64,000 bases of DNA from Treponema sp. (GTDB lineage: Bacteria > Spirochaetota > Spirochaetia > Treponematales > Treponemataceae): positions 42,737 to 106,736 of the forward strand of contig JAILLQ010000004.1 in assembly GCA_024693045.1 (NCBI GenBank). Reading direction: 5' to 3'. The translations under genes and the position numbers were made by a program. The notes below the pieces were generated by a model, which ran no database searches, was not told the DNA's origin, and was given only the letters and a program-made list of their open reading frames with translations. This document shows positions 44,427 to 53,725 of the stretch, piece by piece; within the stretch, counting starts at the first letter, position 1; every line of letters begins with the position of its first letter.

Positions 44427-46394
44427 CTAGATTCTGTAACCAACACCCCTTACAGTTTCAATTAAATCATCATTACCCAATTTCTGGCGGAGAAGCCTTA
44501 TATGCACATCTACAGTGCGGCTTTCAGTTCCTTTTTCATAATTCCAGATCATTGACATTAACTGCCTTCTCGTTACGACTTCACCCTTATGTTCAAGCAG
44601 CATTACAAGGAGTTCATATTCTTTTGAAGCCAAAACGACTTCGTTACCATATGAATAAACTCTGTGACTCTTTAAATCTACTGAAACATTTTTGGCGGTA
44701 AGAATATTTTCTTTGGGATTCAAGGACACTTCATTTTTATTGCAAAGAGCTTGAACGACAGAATAAACACAGTCCCCTGCTCTTTCAAGTTTTCTAACTA
44801 TATCCATGTAATCCAATTCAGCTTTTACATCATTACCAGCTTCGATTCGCTTGCGGCTTGCCTTACTCAAATCTTTCTTTGTCTTATCGATATTATCTTC
44901 CATTTGAGCAAACATATATCTTTCGTCGTCTGAAATTCCAAGAGCGATAAAAATACAAACCTGATCATAAAATAAATGAACCTGATCCATATAAGAAAGA
45001 AGCTTTTTCATTTTTCCGCTGCTAGGGTCAAAAATTTTTCGGTTGGTATATTTTTCAACACTGTGCATCAAAGAACAAAGTTCATCACTTAAATCTTCAA
45101 GGCTCTGTGTTACATGAATCATGCGGGCCATATTAAGCCTGTCTGCATGGTTTGCATTTGGAGCGCGGGAACAGGTCTGCATAAAATGAGTAATTGATTC
45201 GAACATTTCATCAACATAATTTTCTAGAACATTTACTCTCTGTATAACTTCTTCCTCTACCGGCTGACTCTGCCTCAAGGAAGCATCTACAGAATCGAGC
45301 ATTTCCATAACTTTTCCGGCCATTTTTGTTATTTCAGAACGAATCTGATAAGCATACAAATCTACACTCAAATGCGAATGAGGTAAAATAGCAGGAAGTT
45401 TGTAATGTAAATCATCTTCAAGGTCTTTTCCAACTACAAAGCGTTCTGCAAGTGCAGCAATCTGATCTACGAAAGGAATAAAAATCAAAGTTGCACATAA
45501 ATTAAAACAAGTATGCAGCATAGCAATGTGAATTGTAATGTTATTCTGAGGAAGCCCCGGAACTATAAAGTCAACCAATTTAAGGAAAGGGTTAAAGAAA
45601 ACCATTGCAATTAAAGTTCCTGTTACGTTAAAGGCTACATGAACGGCTGCGGTCCTTTTTGCATTTAAGCTTGCTCCAAACGAAGACATAACAGCATCAA
45701 TTGTTGAACCAATGTTACTTCCCAATACAATAGCCGCAGACAAATCCCAGGAAAGACTTCCACTTGCAGCCATGGTAAGAACAATAGCTGTCATAGCAGA
45801 TGAAGAATGAATAAGGGCTGTAAAAAAAGCACCGATAAAGACTCCAAATAAAAGACCAAAAATCCCCATATTAGAAAAAGATTTTAAGAAGGCCATTGTA
45901 TCTGTATTTAGACTGATTGAATTTTTAAGCAAATCCAGCCCCATAAACAAAATGGCAAAGCCCATGAAACAACCGGAAAAATTGTGGATTTTAAATTTTT
46001 TGAAATATTTTAAGATAAATCCAAGACCAAAAAGAGGGATTGCAATTTTACTGATACTAAATGAAAAGCCGAAAAATGAGACAATCCAGGCAGTTACGGT
46101 GGTTCCAATGTTGGCTCCAAAGATTACTGCAATGGCCTGCACAAGGTTAATTAATTCCGCATTTACAAAACTAACAACCATTACGGTAGTTGCACCAGAA
46201 GACTGAACAATTGCAGTAACACAGATTCCCGTTAGAACAGCAGATAATCTATTTCCTGTCAGTCGGCCCAAAAGAAGCTGTAAACTACTGCCGGCTCCTT
46301 TTTGAATACCATCTGACAACATGTCCATCCCAAATAAGAGAAGACATAAGGCACCTGCGAAAGCGGAAAACTGCAATAAAAAAGACAATATCAT
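44427..46394 (-). CDS. Na/Pi cotransporter - PhoU - OmpR/PhoB winged-helix fusion
   Basis: One uninterrupted 655-aa frame. Residues 1-315: NptA/YjbB-like Na/Pi cotransporter with the two repeat motifs VQSSGATT (about 63-70) and IHSSSAMT (about 195-202), and GANIGTT / GSNIGST. Residues about 340-550: PhoU-like helical domain. Residues about 565-655: a complete OmpR/PhoB winged helix (VVLASKEYELLVMLLEHKG, VVTRRQLMSMIW, SRTVDVHIRLLRQKLG, VRGVGYRI). There is no receiver domain. The first two parts are a known combination; the DNA-binding domain is unexpected. It suggests a membrane-tethered regulator reading phosphate transport directly. It has its own unit, convergent with the MBL gene. Confidence 0.9.
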   Translation of the reverse strand: MILSFLLQFSAFAGALCLLLFGMDMLSDGIQKGAGSSLQLLLGRLTGNRLSAVLTGICVTAIVQSSGATTVMVVSFVNAELINLVQAIAVIFGANIGTTVTAWIVSFFGFSFSISKIAIPLFGLGFILKYFKKFKIHNFSGCFMGFAILFMGLDLLKNSISLNTDTMAFLKSFSNMGIFGLLFGVFIGAFFTALIHSSSAMTAIVLTMAASGSLSWDLSAAIVLGSNIGSTIDAVMSSFGASLNAKRTAAVHVAFNVTGTLIAMVFFNPFLKLVDFIVPGLPQNNITIHIAMLHTCFNLCATLIFIPFVDQIAALAERFVVGKDLEDDLHYKLPAILPHSHLSVDLYAYQIRSEITKMAGKVMEMLDSVDASLRQSQPVEEEVIQRVNVLENYVDEMFESITHFMQTCSRAPNANHADRLNMARMIHVTQSLEDLSDELCSLMHSVEKYTNRKIFDPSSGKMKKLLSYMDQVHLFYDQVCIFIALGISDDERYMFAQMEDNIDKTKKDLSKASRKRIEAGNDVKAELDYMDIVRKLERAGDCVYSVVQALCNKNEVSLNPKENILTAKNVSVDLKSHRVYSYGNEVVLASKEYELLVMLLEHKGEVVTRRQLMSMIWNYEKGTESRTVDVHIRLLRQKLGNDDLIETVRGVGYRI

Positions 46395-46468
46395 CAGTAT
46401 TATAATAAAATGTAAAAGGTAAAGTGAAAACCAAGAAACTGTTAATTATTGGTAAATTCTTTAAAAAA

Positions 46469-47311
46469 TTAAAGAATCGAAATTACAGTTTTACTCCTAT
46501 CAGCGACATTTTCGTCTATAATTATGTCACCAATTTCACCGGCAGTAATTTTTCCAGAAAGAGGATTTTTTATGCTTTCAATTCTGCCCTTTACACTGAC
46601 ATCTATGCTACTTCTTTCAAAAGCTAAATCACAGCCTTCCATTGTACAATTTTCTAGACGTAGATTTTTACAGTAACAAAATGGCTGAGTTCCGATTATA
46701 GAACAATTTATAAGAGTAAGATTTTCTGAATACCAGCCCAAATATTCCCCGCGTATTACTGTATTTTTTACAGTAACATTTTTTGTATGCCAGAAAGCAT
46801 CCTTTGTATCAAAATTAGAATCAAGAATTTCTATATCAGAGCCATATTGGAAAGAATACTTACCCTTCATGGTAAGATTCTTGATTTTAGCCCCCTCAAC
46901 TTCAAAAAAAGGATACTGGGATTCCTTTATTTCAACATTATTAATAAACAGATTTTTTGTTTTCCAAATGAACTCGGAAGAATTAACTGTTGAATTTAAA
47001 AGACTTATATTCTCACATTCACGAATTGCCTTTATACCTTCCAGTTTGCAGCCATCAATTTTTATATCTTTATCATACCAAAGGGCTGCACGACAATTTT
47101 CGCTCATGTGAGTATTTAATATTTCAGCTTTTTCAAGATGCCAGAATGGATATCGAAGATTCATAAATGAGCCTGTTACTTTTATATTGTGGGCCTCCTT
47201 TAAAGCAGATTCTCCGTCTTTAGGACCATCGAAACGGCAATTTTCTACAAGAGAATCGCTTATGCCGTACAAAGCTCTTTCTTCGTCAAAAGTTTGATTC
47301 TTATATTCCAT
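46469..47311 (-). CDS. DUF3737 family protein (beta-helix-like)
   Basis: 280 aa built of repeated 20-residue strands-and-turns (NTHMSENCRAALWYDKDIKI, TVKNTVIRGEYLGWYSENL, LENCTMEGCDLAF), which indicates a right-handed beta-helix. N-terminal NQTFDEERALYGISD and the overall pattern match DUF3737. No signal peptide is seen. Function unknown. Confidence 0.85.
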   Translation of the reverse strand: MEYKNQTFDEERALYGISDSLVENCRFDGPKDGESALKEAHNIKVTGSFMNLRYPFWHLEKAEILNTHMSENCRAALWYDKDIKIDGCKLEGIKAIRECENISLLNSTVNSSEFIWKTKNLFINNVEIKESQYPFFEVEGAKIKNLTMKGKYSFQYGSDIEILDSNFDTKDAFWHTKNVTVKNTVIRGEYLGWYSENLTLINCSIIGTQPFCYCKNLRLENCTMEGCDLAFERSSIDVSVKGRIESIKNPLSGKITAGEIGDIIIDENVADRSKTVISIL

Positions 47312-47370
47312 TACAGGCTCCTGTTTTCTCCACTATAAATATAACAAAGGGAATAAATAAAAGTCCAATA

Positions 47371-48042
47371 TTATTTATCTTCTTTGTGACAGAAAAGATA
47401 AATGGCTGAGCTTACAAACCACAATCCAATAGCCATATTATTTGAAGCCACAGCAAGACCATTTCCAAAAGCTGTATTTTTTATAAATGACACAAGTATA
47501 TTGAATGCCAAAACGTAAATAAGCATATAAAAAAATCCCATCCAACGAGGGAAAAGAGTCTTTTTTGCAAAAATAGAAATCATAAAAGTTAGATATGGCA
47601 GCATCATAGGAAGCATTGCCAGCATAGAAAGAGGAGTAAAGAGTTTTACAACCTGACTAGTCAATTCATATGCATCTTGGACTCCGGCATCAGAGAGCAT
47701 CTTGTAAATAGCAATGTTTCCACAATACATAAAATGAAGGAAAACCCATACAGAAACAGAAGCTATTACAGAACCGGTATAAATTTTTTTAAGATTAATA
47801 TTGTTTTCATTTATGAGTTCTTTCTGATTATATGCACCAAAAACAAGGACAAGAGCTCCAATAAAAGCGAAAAACATAGAAGCAGAAATACGCCAGAGGG
47901 GTATCTGGTTTGCTGTCATTTTTACAAAAGTTGCAGAATCACTTGAACTTGTTTGAATATAACCAATCATCCAGTCACCTGTGCACATCAAAAATGCCCC
48001 TAGAGCACCAATCAATGAAGCAGTAGCAATTTTTTTTGACAT
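47371..48042 (-). CDS. multi-pass membrane protein of unknown function
   Basis: About 223 aa from the ATG at 48042, which has GGAGG 10 nt upstream; an in-frame start at 48102 lacks such a site. About six to seven hydrophobic helices (TASLIGALGAFLMCTGDWMI, ISASMFFAFIGALVLVFGAY, SVIASVSVWVFLHFMY, LSMLAMLPMMLPYLTFMISI, FNILVSFI). I do not recognise the family with certainty. It is alone on its unit. Confidence 0.7.
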   Translation of the reverse strand: MSKKIATASLIGALGAFLMCTGDWMIGYIQTSSSDSATFVKMTANQIPLWRISASMFFAFIGALVLVFGAYNQKELINENNINLKKIYTGSVIASVSVWVFLHFMYCGNIAIYKMLSDAGVQDAYELTSQVVKLFTPLSMLAMLPMMLPYLTFMISIFAKKTLFPRWMGFFYMLIYVLAFNILVSFIKNTAFGNGLAVASNNMAIGLWFVSSAIYLFCHKEDK

Positions 48043-48214
48043 ATAAATAATAAACCTCCAATTATTTTTTTCTGACACTGATTTTAGTCTATATTGTCTC
48101 ATAAAAACTTACCAGTAAATAAAGATTTTTTTTTATTCAATAAGAATATTTGCACTAATCTTGCAACCGTATTATGATTTTAAAGTCTAAATTACAGTTA
48201 TATTTGAGGGAAAT

Positions 48215-48985
48215 ATGAATAAAATTTATACAACAAAACTTGAAGAAAATGGAATTTCCATAAAAGCAGAAACAAAACTTTTATTTGGCCAGTGTGGACC
48301 AGACAAGCGCCTGCATTTTACTGAATTAATGCAATACTGTGCAGATTACTTAATGGAACTATATACCCTTAGAGGACAGAACAGAGACTACCTTTCAGAA
48401 AAAGGCTATGCGCAAATGGTTTCTCGCTCCAGCTTTCATATCAACAAATTGCCAAAAGAAAATGATGAAATAATAATTACAGTTCGGGAAGAAAAACCAG
48501 AAGGTGTTCAACTTATGCGTTACTATGATTTTAAGGATGCAGAAAGCGGAGAACTTCTAGTTTCAGGAAAAAGTCTCTGGGTTATAGTAAACCCAGAAAG
48601 CAGAGCTGTTGTCATGCCGGCAAATTTTGAATTCCTTGCCCAGTCTTCAAGTCAGACGCCAGCAGAATGTGCAAAACCATCTAGAATTAAAATCCCGGAA
48701 GAGCTAAAAAATCTTGGAGAGCAAAAAATACTTTATTCGATGATAGATGGTAACGGTCACCTGACAAACGCTAAATACATTAATTTTGCAATAGACTTTT
48801 TACCGGACGAATACCAGAAAAAAACTTTTACAGATTTTCGCATAAATTTTTGTAAAGAAATAAGAAAAGGCGACATAATGCAGGTAAGAGCTTATTTTGA
48901 CGATCAGTCAAATAAAATTCTTGTTGAAGGAAAAATTGCTTCCAGTGGAGAACGCTCCTTTGAATGCGAACTAGTATACAGATAA
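48215..48985 (+). CDS. acyl-ACP thioesterase family protein
   Basis: 256 aa, a double hot-dog fold like plant FatA/FatB and bacterial acyl-ACP thioesterases. Residues about 5-130 and 160-255 each form a hot-dog; MDGNGHLTNAKY-like MIDGNGHLTNAKYINFAID (about 180-198) contains the Asn/His active site. It would release free fatty acids from acyl-ACP. Good RBS (GAGGG). It ends 1 bp from the convergent exported protein gene. Confidence 0.88.
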   Translation: MNKIYTTKLEENGISIKAETKLLFGQCGPDKRLHFTELMQYCADYLMELYTLRGQNRDYLSEKGYAQMVSRSSFHINKLPKENDEIIITVREEKPEGVQLMRYYDFKDAESGELLVSGKSLWVIVNPESRAVVMPANFEFLAQSSSQTPAECAKPSRIKIPEELKNLGEQKILYSMIDGNGHLTNAKYINFAIDFLPDEYQKKTFTDFRINFCKEIRKGDIMQVRAYFDDQSNKILVEGKIASSGERSFECELVYR

Positions 48986-48986
48986 A

Positions 48987-49427
48987 CTATTCCCAAATTT
49001 CTGCAACAAGATAAAGGGAATCCTGACCGACAAAATTGAGCATTTCCAGAGTACCGGTAACAGTTATATACGTTCCAGGCTCTGGAAAATCATCAGGATA
49101 TATTTTTGAAGACAAAGGTACTATGGTAAGACCGGTCGGGCAGCATCCTGTTAAATCCCAAATTATTACAGCAAACATCTTTTTACTTTCGAAAACGGTA
49201 TCGTAAAATTGCCCTTCGATTTTTACACTTTTTCCTTCAAAACGCTTTGGCTCCCGTAACATGTCATAAAGAATGCCAGATGCCATGTTGTAATTCAACT
49301 TTGTAAAATCATAATCAATCTTTGTATCAGCCATAATCTTTGCTTCCCGTCTTACAGAAAAACAACTTTCCTGGGCAAAAAGCAAAGTAGAAGAAAAAAG
49401 AAGAATAAAAAGAAATATTCCTTTCAA
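48987..49427 (-). CDS. exported CC-motif protein, copy A (end of zinc operon)
   Basis: 146 aa with a signal peptide (residues 1-18). The mature part looks like a small OB-type beta barrel: EGKSVKIEGQFYD, MFAVIIWDLTGCCPTGLTIV with a Cys-Cys pair, YPDDFPEPGTYITVTG. It is clearly homologous to the protein coded at 54947-55375. The 'CC..GL' segment recalls the C-terminal domain of DUF1980 (YcgQ-type) proteins, which occur in zinc-responsive loci. It is the last gene of the zur-znu operon, 4 nt after znuB. A periplasmic zinc-handling role is an inference. Confidence 0.8.
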   Translation of the reverse strand: MKGIFLFILLFSSTLLFAQESCFSVRREAKIMADTKIDYDFTKLNYNMASGILYDMLREPKRFEGKSVKIEGQFYDTVFESKKMFAVIIWDLTGCCPTGLTIVPLSSKIYPDDFPEPGTYITVTGTLEMLNFVGQDSLYLVAEIWE

Positions 49428-49431
49428 AATT

Positions 49432-50280
49432 TTACCTTCGTGAAATTACAATTGAAATGACTTTACAAATAGCAAAAACGACAATGTTGATCAGAACAAT
49501 AGTTGAACCAACCGGAGTTCCTGCTAGAATTGCAGAAAAAATTCCTGCAACAGAGCCGATAACAGAGATGATACAAGAAAATATAACGACTCTTTTAAAA
49601 CTTTTAAAAATCAACATTGAAGAAATTGCTGGAAAAATAATCAAAGCTGAAATCAAAAGAGAACCAACAAGATTCATAGCCAGTACTATAATTGTAGCGA
49701 TAACAGCTGCAAGAATAATATTTAAAAGCCTTGTCTTAGTTCCGCAGGCAAAGGCAAAATCTTCGTCGAATGTAATGGCAAAAATCTTGTTATAAAAATA
49801 AATAAAGAAAACAATTACCAGTATTGAAAAAATAACAGAAAGCAGCATGTCTGTTTTTGAAAGAGTTAAAATCAGAGTTGAACCAAAAAGTGTACTACAG
49901 ACATCCCCGGAAAGATTAGATGGTGGAGAAAAAATATTCATCAGAAAGTAGCCAAGAGCCAGAGCACCAACGGAAATCATAGCAACACTGGCGTCACCTT
50001 TTACTTTGGAACTTTCTTTTGTACACAAAATTAAGATAGCACACAGAACAGTTACCGGAAGAACAAATACAGTGCTGCTGGTAATTTTTAAAACAGAGGC
50101 AATAGCCATAGCACCAAAAGCTGTGTGAGAAAGTCCATCTCCAATATAAGAAAAACGTTTTAATACTAAAGTCACCCCTAAAAGAGATGAAGAGAGGGCT
50201 ATCATTGTTCCTGCCAAGAAAGCATACTGAACAAAAGAAAAACTAAAATAATTTTTTACGGTTTCTATCAATTCCATCAT
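49432..50280 (-). CDS. znuB: zinc ABC transporter permease
   Basis: 282 aa, ABC-3 family permease with about eight helices. The SSLLGVTLVLKRFSYIGDGL segment (about residues 31-50) and the later SLLISALIIFPAISSMLIF block are typical of ZnuB/AdcB/TroC. It overlaps the znuC stop by 4 nt. It forms the channel for zinc imported by this locus. Confidence 0.94.
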   Translation of the reverse strand: MMELIETVKNYFSFSFVQYAFLAGTMIALSSSLLGVTLVLKRFSYIGDGLSHTAFGAMAIASVLKITSSTVFVLPVTVLCAILILCTKESSKVKGDASVAMISVGALALGYFLMNIFSPPSNLSGDVCSTLFGSTLILTLSKTDMLLSVIFSILVIVFFIYFYNKIFAITFDEDFAFACGTKTRLLNIILAAVIATIIVLAMNLVGSLLISALIIFPAISSMLIFKSFKRVVIFSCIISVIGSVAGIFSAILAGTPVGSTIVLINIVVFAICKVISIVISRR

Positions 50281-50921
50281 TTTACAAGCTCCCAGTCTTT
50301 TCCAAGTTTCAAAATTCTCGTTCCGTATTTTTTAGCAGCTTCAAGATCATGGCTGATTGTAATAACCGTAATTCCTTTTTTGTTCAAATTATAAAGCAAT
50401 TCATACATTATCTCTGTAATTTCAGAATCAAAACCTTTTGCCGGTTCGTCCAAAATCAGCAGAGAACTGGCAGCGCACAAGGTTCGGGCAAGGAGAACCC
50501 TCTGTTGCTGGCCGCCAGACAGCTCTTTGAAACTTTTCTTTGCGAAATGCTGAATTCCAAGCAATTCAAGATTAGCTTTTGCCTTTTCTACATCGGCCTT
50601 CTTGTAAAAAGGAAAAAGCCCAAGACTAGCCTGACAGCCAGAAAGTACAATTTCCCAAACCGTTGCGGGAAAGGACTTTTGTATTTCACTTGTCTGCGGT
50701 AAATAGCCGATACCTTTTTTATTCCATTCTTTTGAATATTCGATGATTCCGCCCAGCGGCTTTCTGAAGCCTAACATTGTCTTCATCAAAGTCGATTTTC
50801 CGCTGCCATTTTCACCAATGATAAAAAAGTAATCACCCTTCTCTACCGAAAAATTCAGATTTTTTTGTATAACTTTTGAGCCATACCCAACGCAAAGATT
50901 CTTACATTTCAAAAGAGCCAT
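50277..50921 (-). CDS. znuC: zinc ABC transporter ATP-binding protein
   Basis: 214 aa. Walker A GENGSGKSTLMK (about residues 37-48), Q-loop LPQTSEIQ, signature LSGGQQQRVLLAR, Walker B LLILDEPAKGFD and switch TISHDL. It is 11 nt downstream of znuA. Family members serve Zn or Mn; the ZinT/COG0523/Zur context argues for zinc. Confidence 0.94.
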   Translation of the reverse strand: MALLKCKNLCVGYGSKVIQKNLNFSVEKGDYFFIIGENGSGKSTLMKTMLGFRKPLGGIIEYSKEWNKKGIGYLPQTSEIQKSFPATVWEIVLSGCQASLGLFPFYKKADVEKAKANLELLGIQHFAKKSFKELSGGQQQRVLLARTLCAASSLLILDEPAKGFDSEITEIMYELLYNLNKKGITVITISHDLEAAKKYGTRILKLGKDWELVK

Positions 50922-50932
50922 TTTTTTCCTGC

Positions 50933-52534
50933 TTATCTAAGAGCCTTTTTAAGAACTTCAAGATTTTTCTTCATTGCAGAAAGATAATTTCTTCCAGAAT
51001 CAATTTCCTTCTGTGTAATTGACTGCAATGAATCCATTTCGAGAATTTCCTGCTTCTTATTTTTTGTATTTTTTACTACAGTTTTAGCAATTTTTCTGTC
51101 GCTTTTTTCAATTGTAAAGATTGCATTGATTCCAAGTTCATCAACCTTTTTTGCGAGGAAAACAATTGTTTCAAAACTTGCTTCGGATTCTGCACTACAA
51201 CCAGTAAAAGCTGCATAATATTTCAAGCCGTAATCATCTGTAAAATAACGGAATGGGAAACGGTCTCCGAAAATTACAGTTTTCTTTGAAGCGGCAGCCA
51301 CAGCTTTTTCGATTTCTGAATCAAGAGAAGACAATTCTTTTACATAAGAAGCTGTATTAGCCTTATATGAAGCTGCATTAGAAGAATCCATAGACTGAAT
51401 TTTTTCTGAAAGATAGTTTGTAATGCTTGCAGCGTGTTTCAAAGAAAGCCATACATGTTCATCATATTCTACATGGTCATGGTGATGATGATGACCTTCT
51501 TCAGCTTCATGGTGGTGTTCAGCTTCGTGGTGTTTGTGACCATCATGTCCAAGAACATTGTCAAGACAAGCTTCTGGAGAAAGTTTTGAATCTACAAAGA
51601 ATGGATTTGATTTTGTTGTAACAAGTTCATCAAAGTTATTGTTTCCAAAATAAATATGGAAATGACAAACTTCTTTTGCAGGTTCATGTCCGTGGTCGTT
51701 GAGCATTACATATTTTGGTGAAGACTTACCGTCTGAGACGAACTTGTAACGAATGCTGGAAATTTTTCCTTCTTCGTTATTCTTTGTTGCAAAACCTGCA
51801 TACTTATACTTTCCGCTTTCAACTTTTCCATCGTCGTAAACAAAAGTGATTTTGTTTCCATTAATTGAAATACTTTTTACACCGCAGTTCCATTTTGCTT
51901 CAATTTCTGCTCTGGCATCTTTTTCAGAAAGTCCCTTTTTTTCAGCCTGAGCTTCAACATATTCGTCCATTGCACCAGCCATAAGATGTGGGTAAAGAGA
52001 CTGCCAGTCGCCATTGAATTCCTTAAGCTTACGAGCCTTGATGTCAGCTTCGGTTACTTCTTCATCGTGATGATGATGTTCATGTTCATGTTCATGAGCT
52101 TCTTCCCCATCATGATGGTGATGGTGACATTCTTCACCTTCGTGGTGAACATGTTCCATTCCTTCAACAATTTCTTCTTCGTGAACCTTGTCACCCAATA
52201 CTTCAAGCATGTTTACAACAATCATGCTTTTGTTTTTTGCATTAGAAACGGCTTTTTCTACCCATTCATCGCTTTCGCCGCCAACAAAAACAAGCATGTC
52301 ACAAGTTGAAATTTTAGCAAGATCGTTTACTGATGGCTGATAGCTGTGAAGATCTGTTCCATTGTTCTGAAGACAAGTTACTTCAAAATTAGAAGCCTTG
52401 TCTCCAAGAATATTCATAACCCAGTCATATTCTGGGAAAGTAACACAAACTATAGATTTCTTTGAAGCTGCAAAAGAAAATGCAGAAAGAGCCATAAAAG
52501 CTGCAAGAGCTAACGATTTTATAATTTTTTTCAT
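50933..52534 (-). CDS. znuA: zinc-binding protein ZnuA with an inserted ZinT domain
   Basis: 533 aa from the ATG at 52534 (GAGGA 5 nt upstream; the longer frame from 52567 is rejected). Signal peptide 1-22. N-lobe of ZnuA with the zinc ligand in DLHSYQPSV (His63). First His-rich loop about 128-157. ZinT domain about 162-326 (KEFNGDWQSLYPHL, HFHIYFGNNN). Second His-rich loop about 330-354. C-lobe with YDEHVWLSL (His360) and FGDRFPFRYF. ZinT is normally separate or fused at the C-terminus (as in AdcA); here it sits inside ZnuA in place of the flexible loop. It captures periplasmic zinc for ZnuBC. Confidence 0.93.
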   Translation of the reverse strand: MKKIIKSLALAAFMALSAFSFAASKKSIVCVTFPEYDWVMNILGDKASNFEVTCLQNNGTDLHSYQPSVNDLAKISTCDMLVFVGGESDEWVEKAVSNAKNKSMIVVNMLEVLGDKVHEEEIVEGMEHVHHEGEECHHHHHDGEEAHEHEHEHHHHDEEVTEADIKARKLKEFNGDWQSLYPHLMAGAMDEYVEAQAEKKGLSEKDARAEIEAKWNCGVKSISINGNKITFVYDDGKVESGKYKYAGFATKNNEEGKISSIRYKFVSDGKSSPKYVMLNDHGHEPAKEVCHFHIYFGNNNFDELVTTKSNPFFVDSKLSPEACLDNVLGHDGHKHHEAEHHHEAEEGHHHHHDHVEYDEHVWLSLKHAASITNYLSEKIQSMDSSNAASYKANTASYVKELSSLDSEIEKAVAAASKKTVIFGDRFPFRYFTDDYGLKYYAAFTGCSAESEASFETIVFLAKKVDELGINAIFTIEKSDRKIAKTVVKNTKNKKQEILEMDSLQSITQKEIDSGRNYLSAMKKNLEVLKKALR

Positions 52535-52554
52535 TTTTATCCTCATCTTAATAA

Positions 52555-53667
52555 TTAGGCAAGGCATTGTTCCAATCTGGATACAATTTTTGCCTTATCG
52601 TAATTTTTTCCGATAAATACAATTTGATTAATCCTGTCGCCGTATTCAGGGTCCCAGGTCTTTCTAAGTTCTTCATCCCCTTCCAGACATTCTTTTCGAG
52701 TCTTTTCATCCAAAGCTGCAATCCAATATGCAACAGCCATAACGGAAGAATTGCGACCTGCCTGTTCAAACAAAAGAACATCCTGAGGACGGTCTTTAAA
52801 CCAAATATAACCCTTGGCACGGATTAACTCCTTAGGAAAATCTTCATTGATAAAATTCATGAACTTTTCCTGGTCAAAAGGCTTTTTATATTCATAAGAA
52901 AAGCTGGAAATTCCGTATTCATCTGTGAATCCTCGGTTTGTATCATTAAGCGAATTAATAGCTTTCTGAATGGCCGACGAAGAATCTACCATCTCATAAT
53001 TAAATCTCTGGTCAGAAGTTATACGGTCAATTTCAACCTTTCCCTGAACCGACTTAATGATTTCAGCTTTTGGCTGGAAATCGCGAATGATTTTTATTAC
53101 TGCTTCAAGCTGTTCATCATTAAGCAAGTCAATCTTATTCAAAATGATTGTGTTACAGAATTCAATCTGATCAACAATTAAAGTTGTAACATCATTTGAA
53201 GAAAGATTATTTTCATCTTTTTCATCATAGTTCTGAAGGTCAGTCATAAACTCGCGGTAAATGCGGTCTGCATCAACAACAGTAACAATGTTTGAAAGAT
53301 ATACATTTGTGTCAGGATTGTCATCTTCAAATGCAAGAAATGAAGCGGCAATTGCACCTGGGTCACTGATTCCGGAAGCTTCTACAAATACTGTTTCAAT
53401 AGAATCGTTATCCGAAATCTTTTCTACCTGTTTAATAAACTCTTCTCGTAAAGTACAGCAGATACAACCGTTCTGCATTTCATACATTTCACTCTGGGCA
53501 ACAGCTGAACCATTTTTTTTGATGATTGCAGCATCGATATTTATACTTCCCATGTCATTAACGATAAGAGCTACCCGTCTTTTTTCCTGACGGAGAATTT
53601 CGTTCAGCAAAGTTGTTTTACCTGAACCTAAATACCCTGTAATAAGGGTTACCGGCTTTTTACTCAT
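52555..53667 (-). CDS. COG0523 (CobW/ZigA-like) GTPase metallochaperone
   Basis: 370 aa. G1 GYLGSGKTTLLNE (about residues 11-23), the metal-binding GCICCTLREEF (CxCC, about 67-77), G3-like FVEASGISDPG, NKID (G4), and a C-terminal CobW_C domain (YIWFKDRPQDVLLFEQAG). Members under Zur help distribute zinc when it is scarce. It lies 20 nt upstream of znuA in the zur operon. Confidence 0.92.
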   Translation of the reverse strand: MSKKPVTLITGYLGSGKTTLLNEILRQEKRRVALIVNDMGSINIDAAIIKKNGSAVAQSEMYEMQNGCICCTLREEFIKQVEKISDNDSIETVFVEASGISDPGAIAASFLAFEDDNPDTNVYLSNIVTVVDADRIYREFMTDLQNYDEKDENNLSSNDVTTLIVDQIEFCNTIILNKIDLLNDEQLEAVIKIIRDFQPKAEIIKSVQGKVEIDRITSDQRFNYEMVDSSSAIQKAINSLNDTNRGFTDEYGISSFSYEYKKPFDQEKFMNFINEDFPKELIRAKGYIWFKDRPQDVLLFEQAGRNSSVMAVAYWIAALDEKTRKECLEGDEELRKTWDPEYGDRINQIVFIGKNYDKAKIVSRLEQCLA

Positions 53668-53725
53668 ATTTATTCCCTCTATAAAATGATTTAGCTTTAA
53701 TTTAAGTAAATATTTATAGAAGAAA

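Noticed and set aside
46456..46477. AT-rich hairpin ATTCTTTAA/TTAAAGAAT as terminator of the DUF3737 gene
   Set aside because: Weak all-A/T stem overlapping the stop codon with no clean T-run; such palindromes are expected by chance in DNA of this composition.
51427..52309. Plus-strand frames with His/Met-rich sequence opposite znuA
   Set aside because: They are antisense shadows of the His-rich loops of ZnuA-ZinT.
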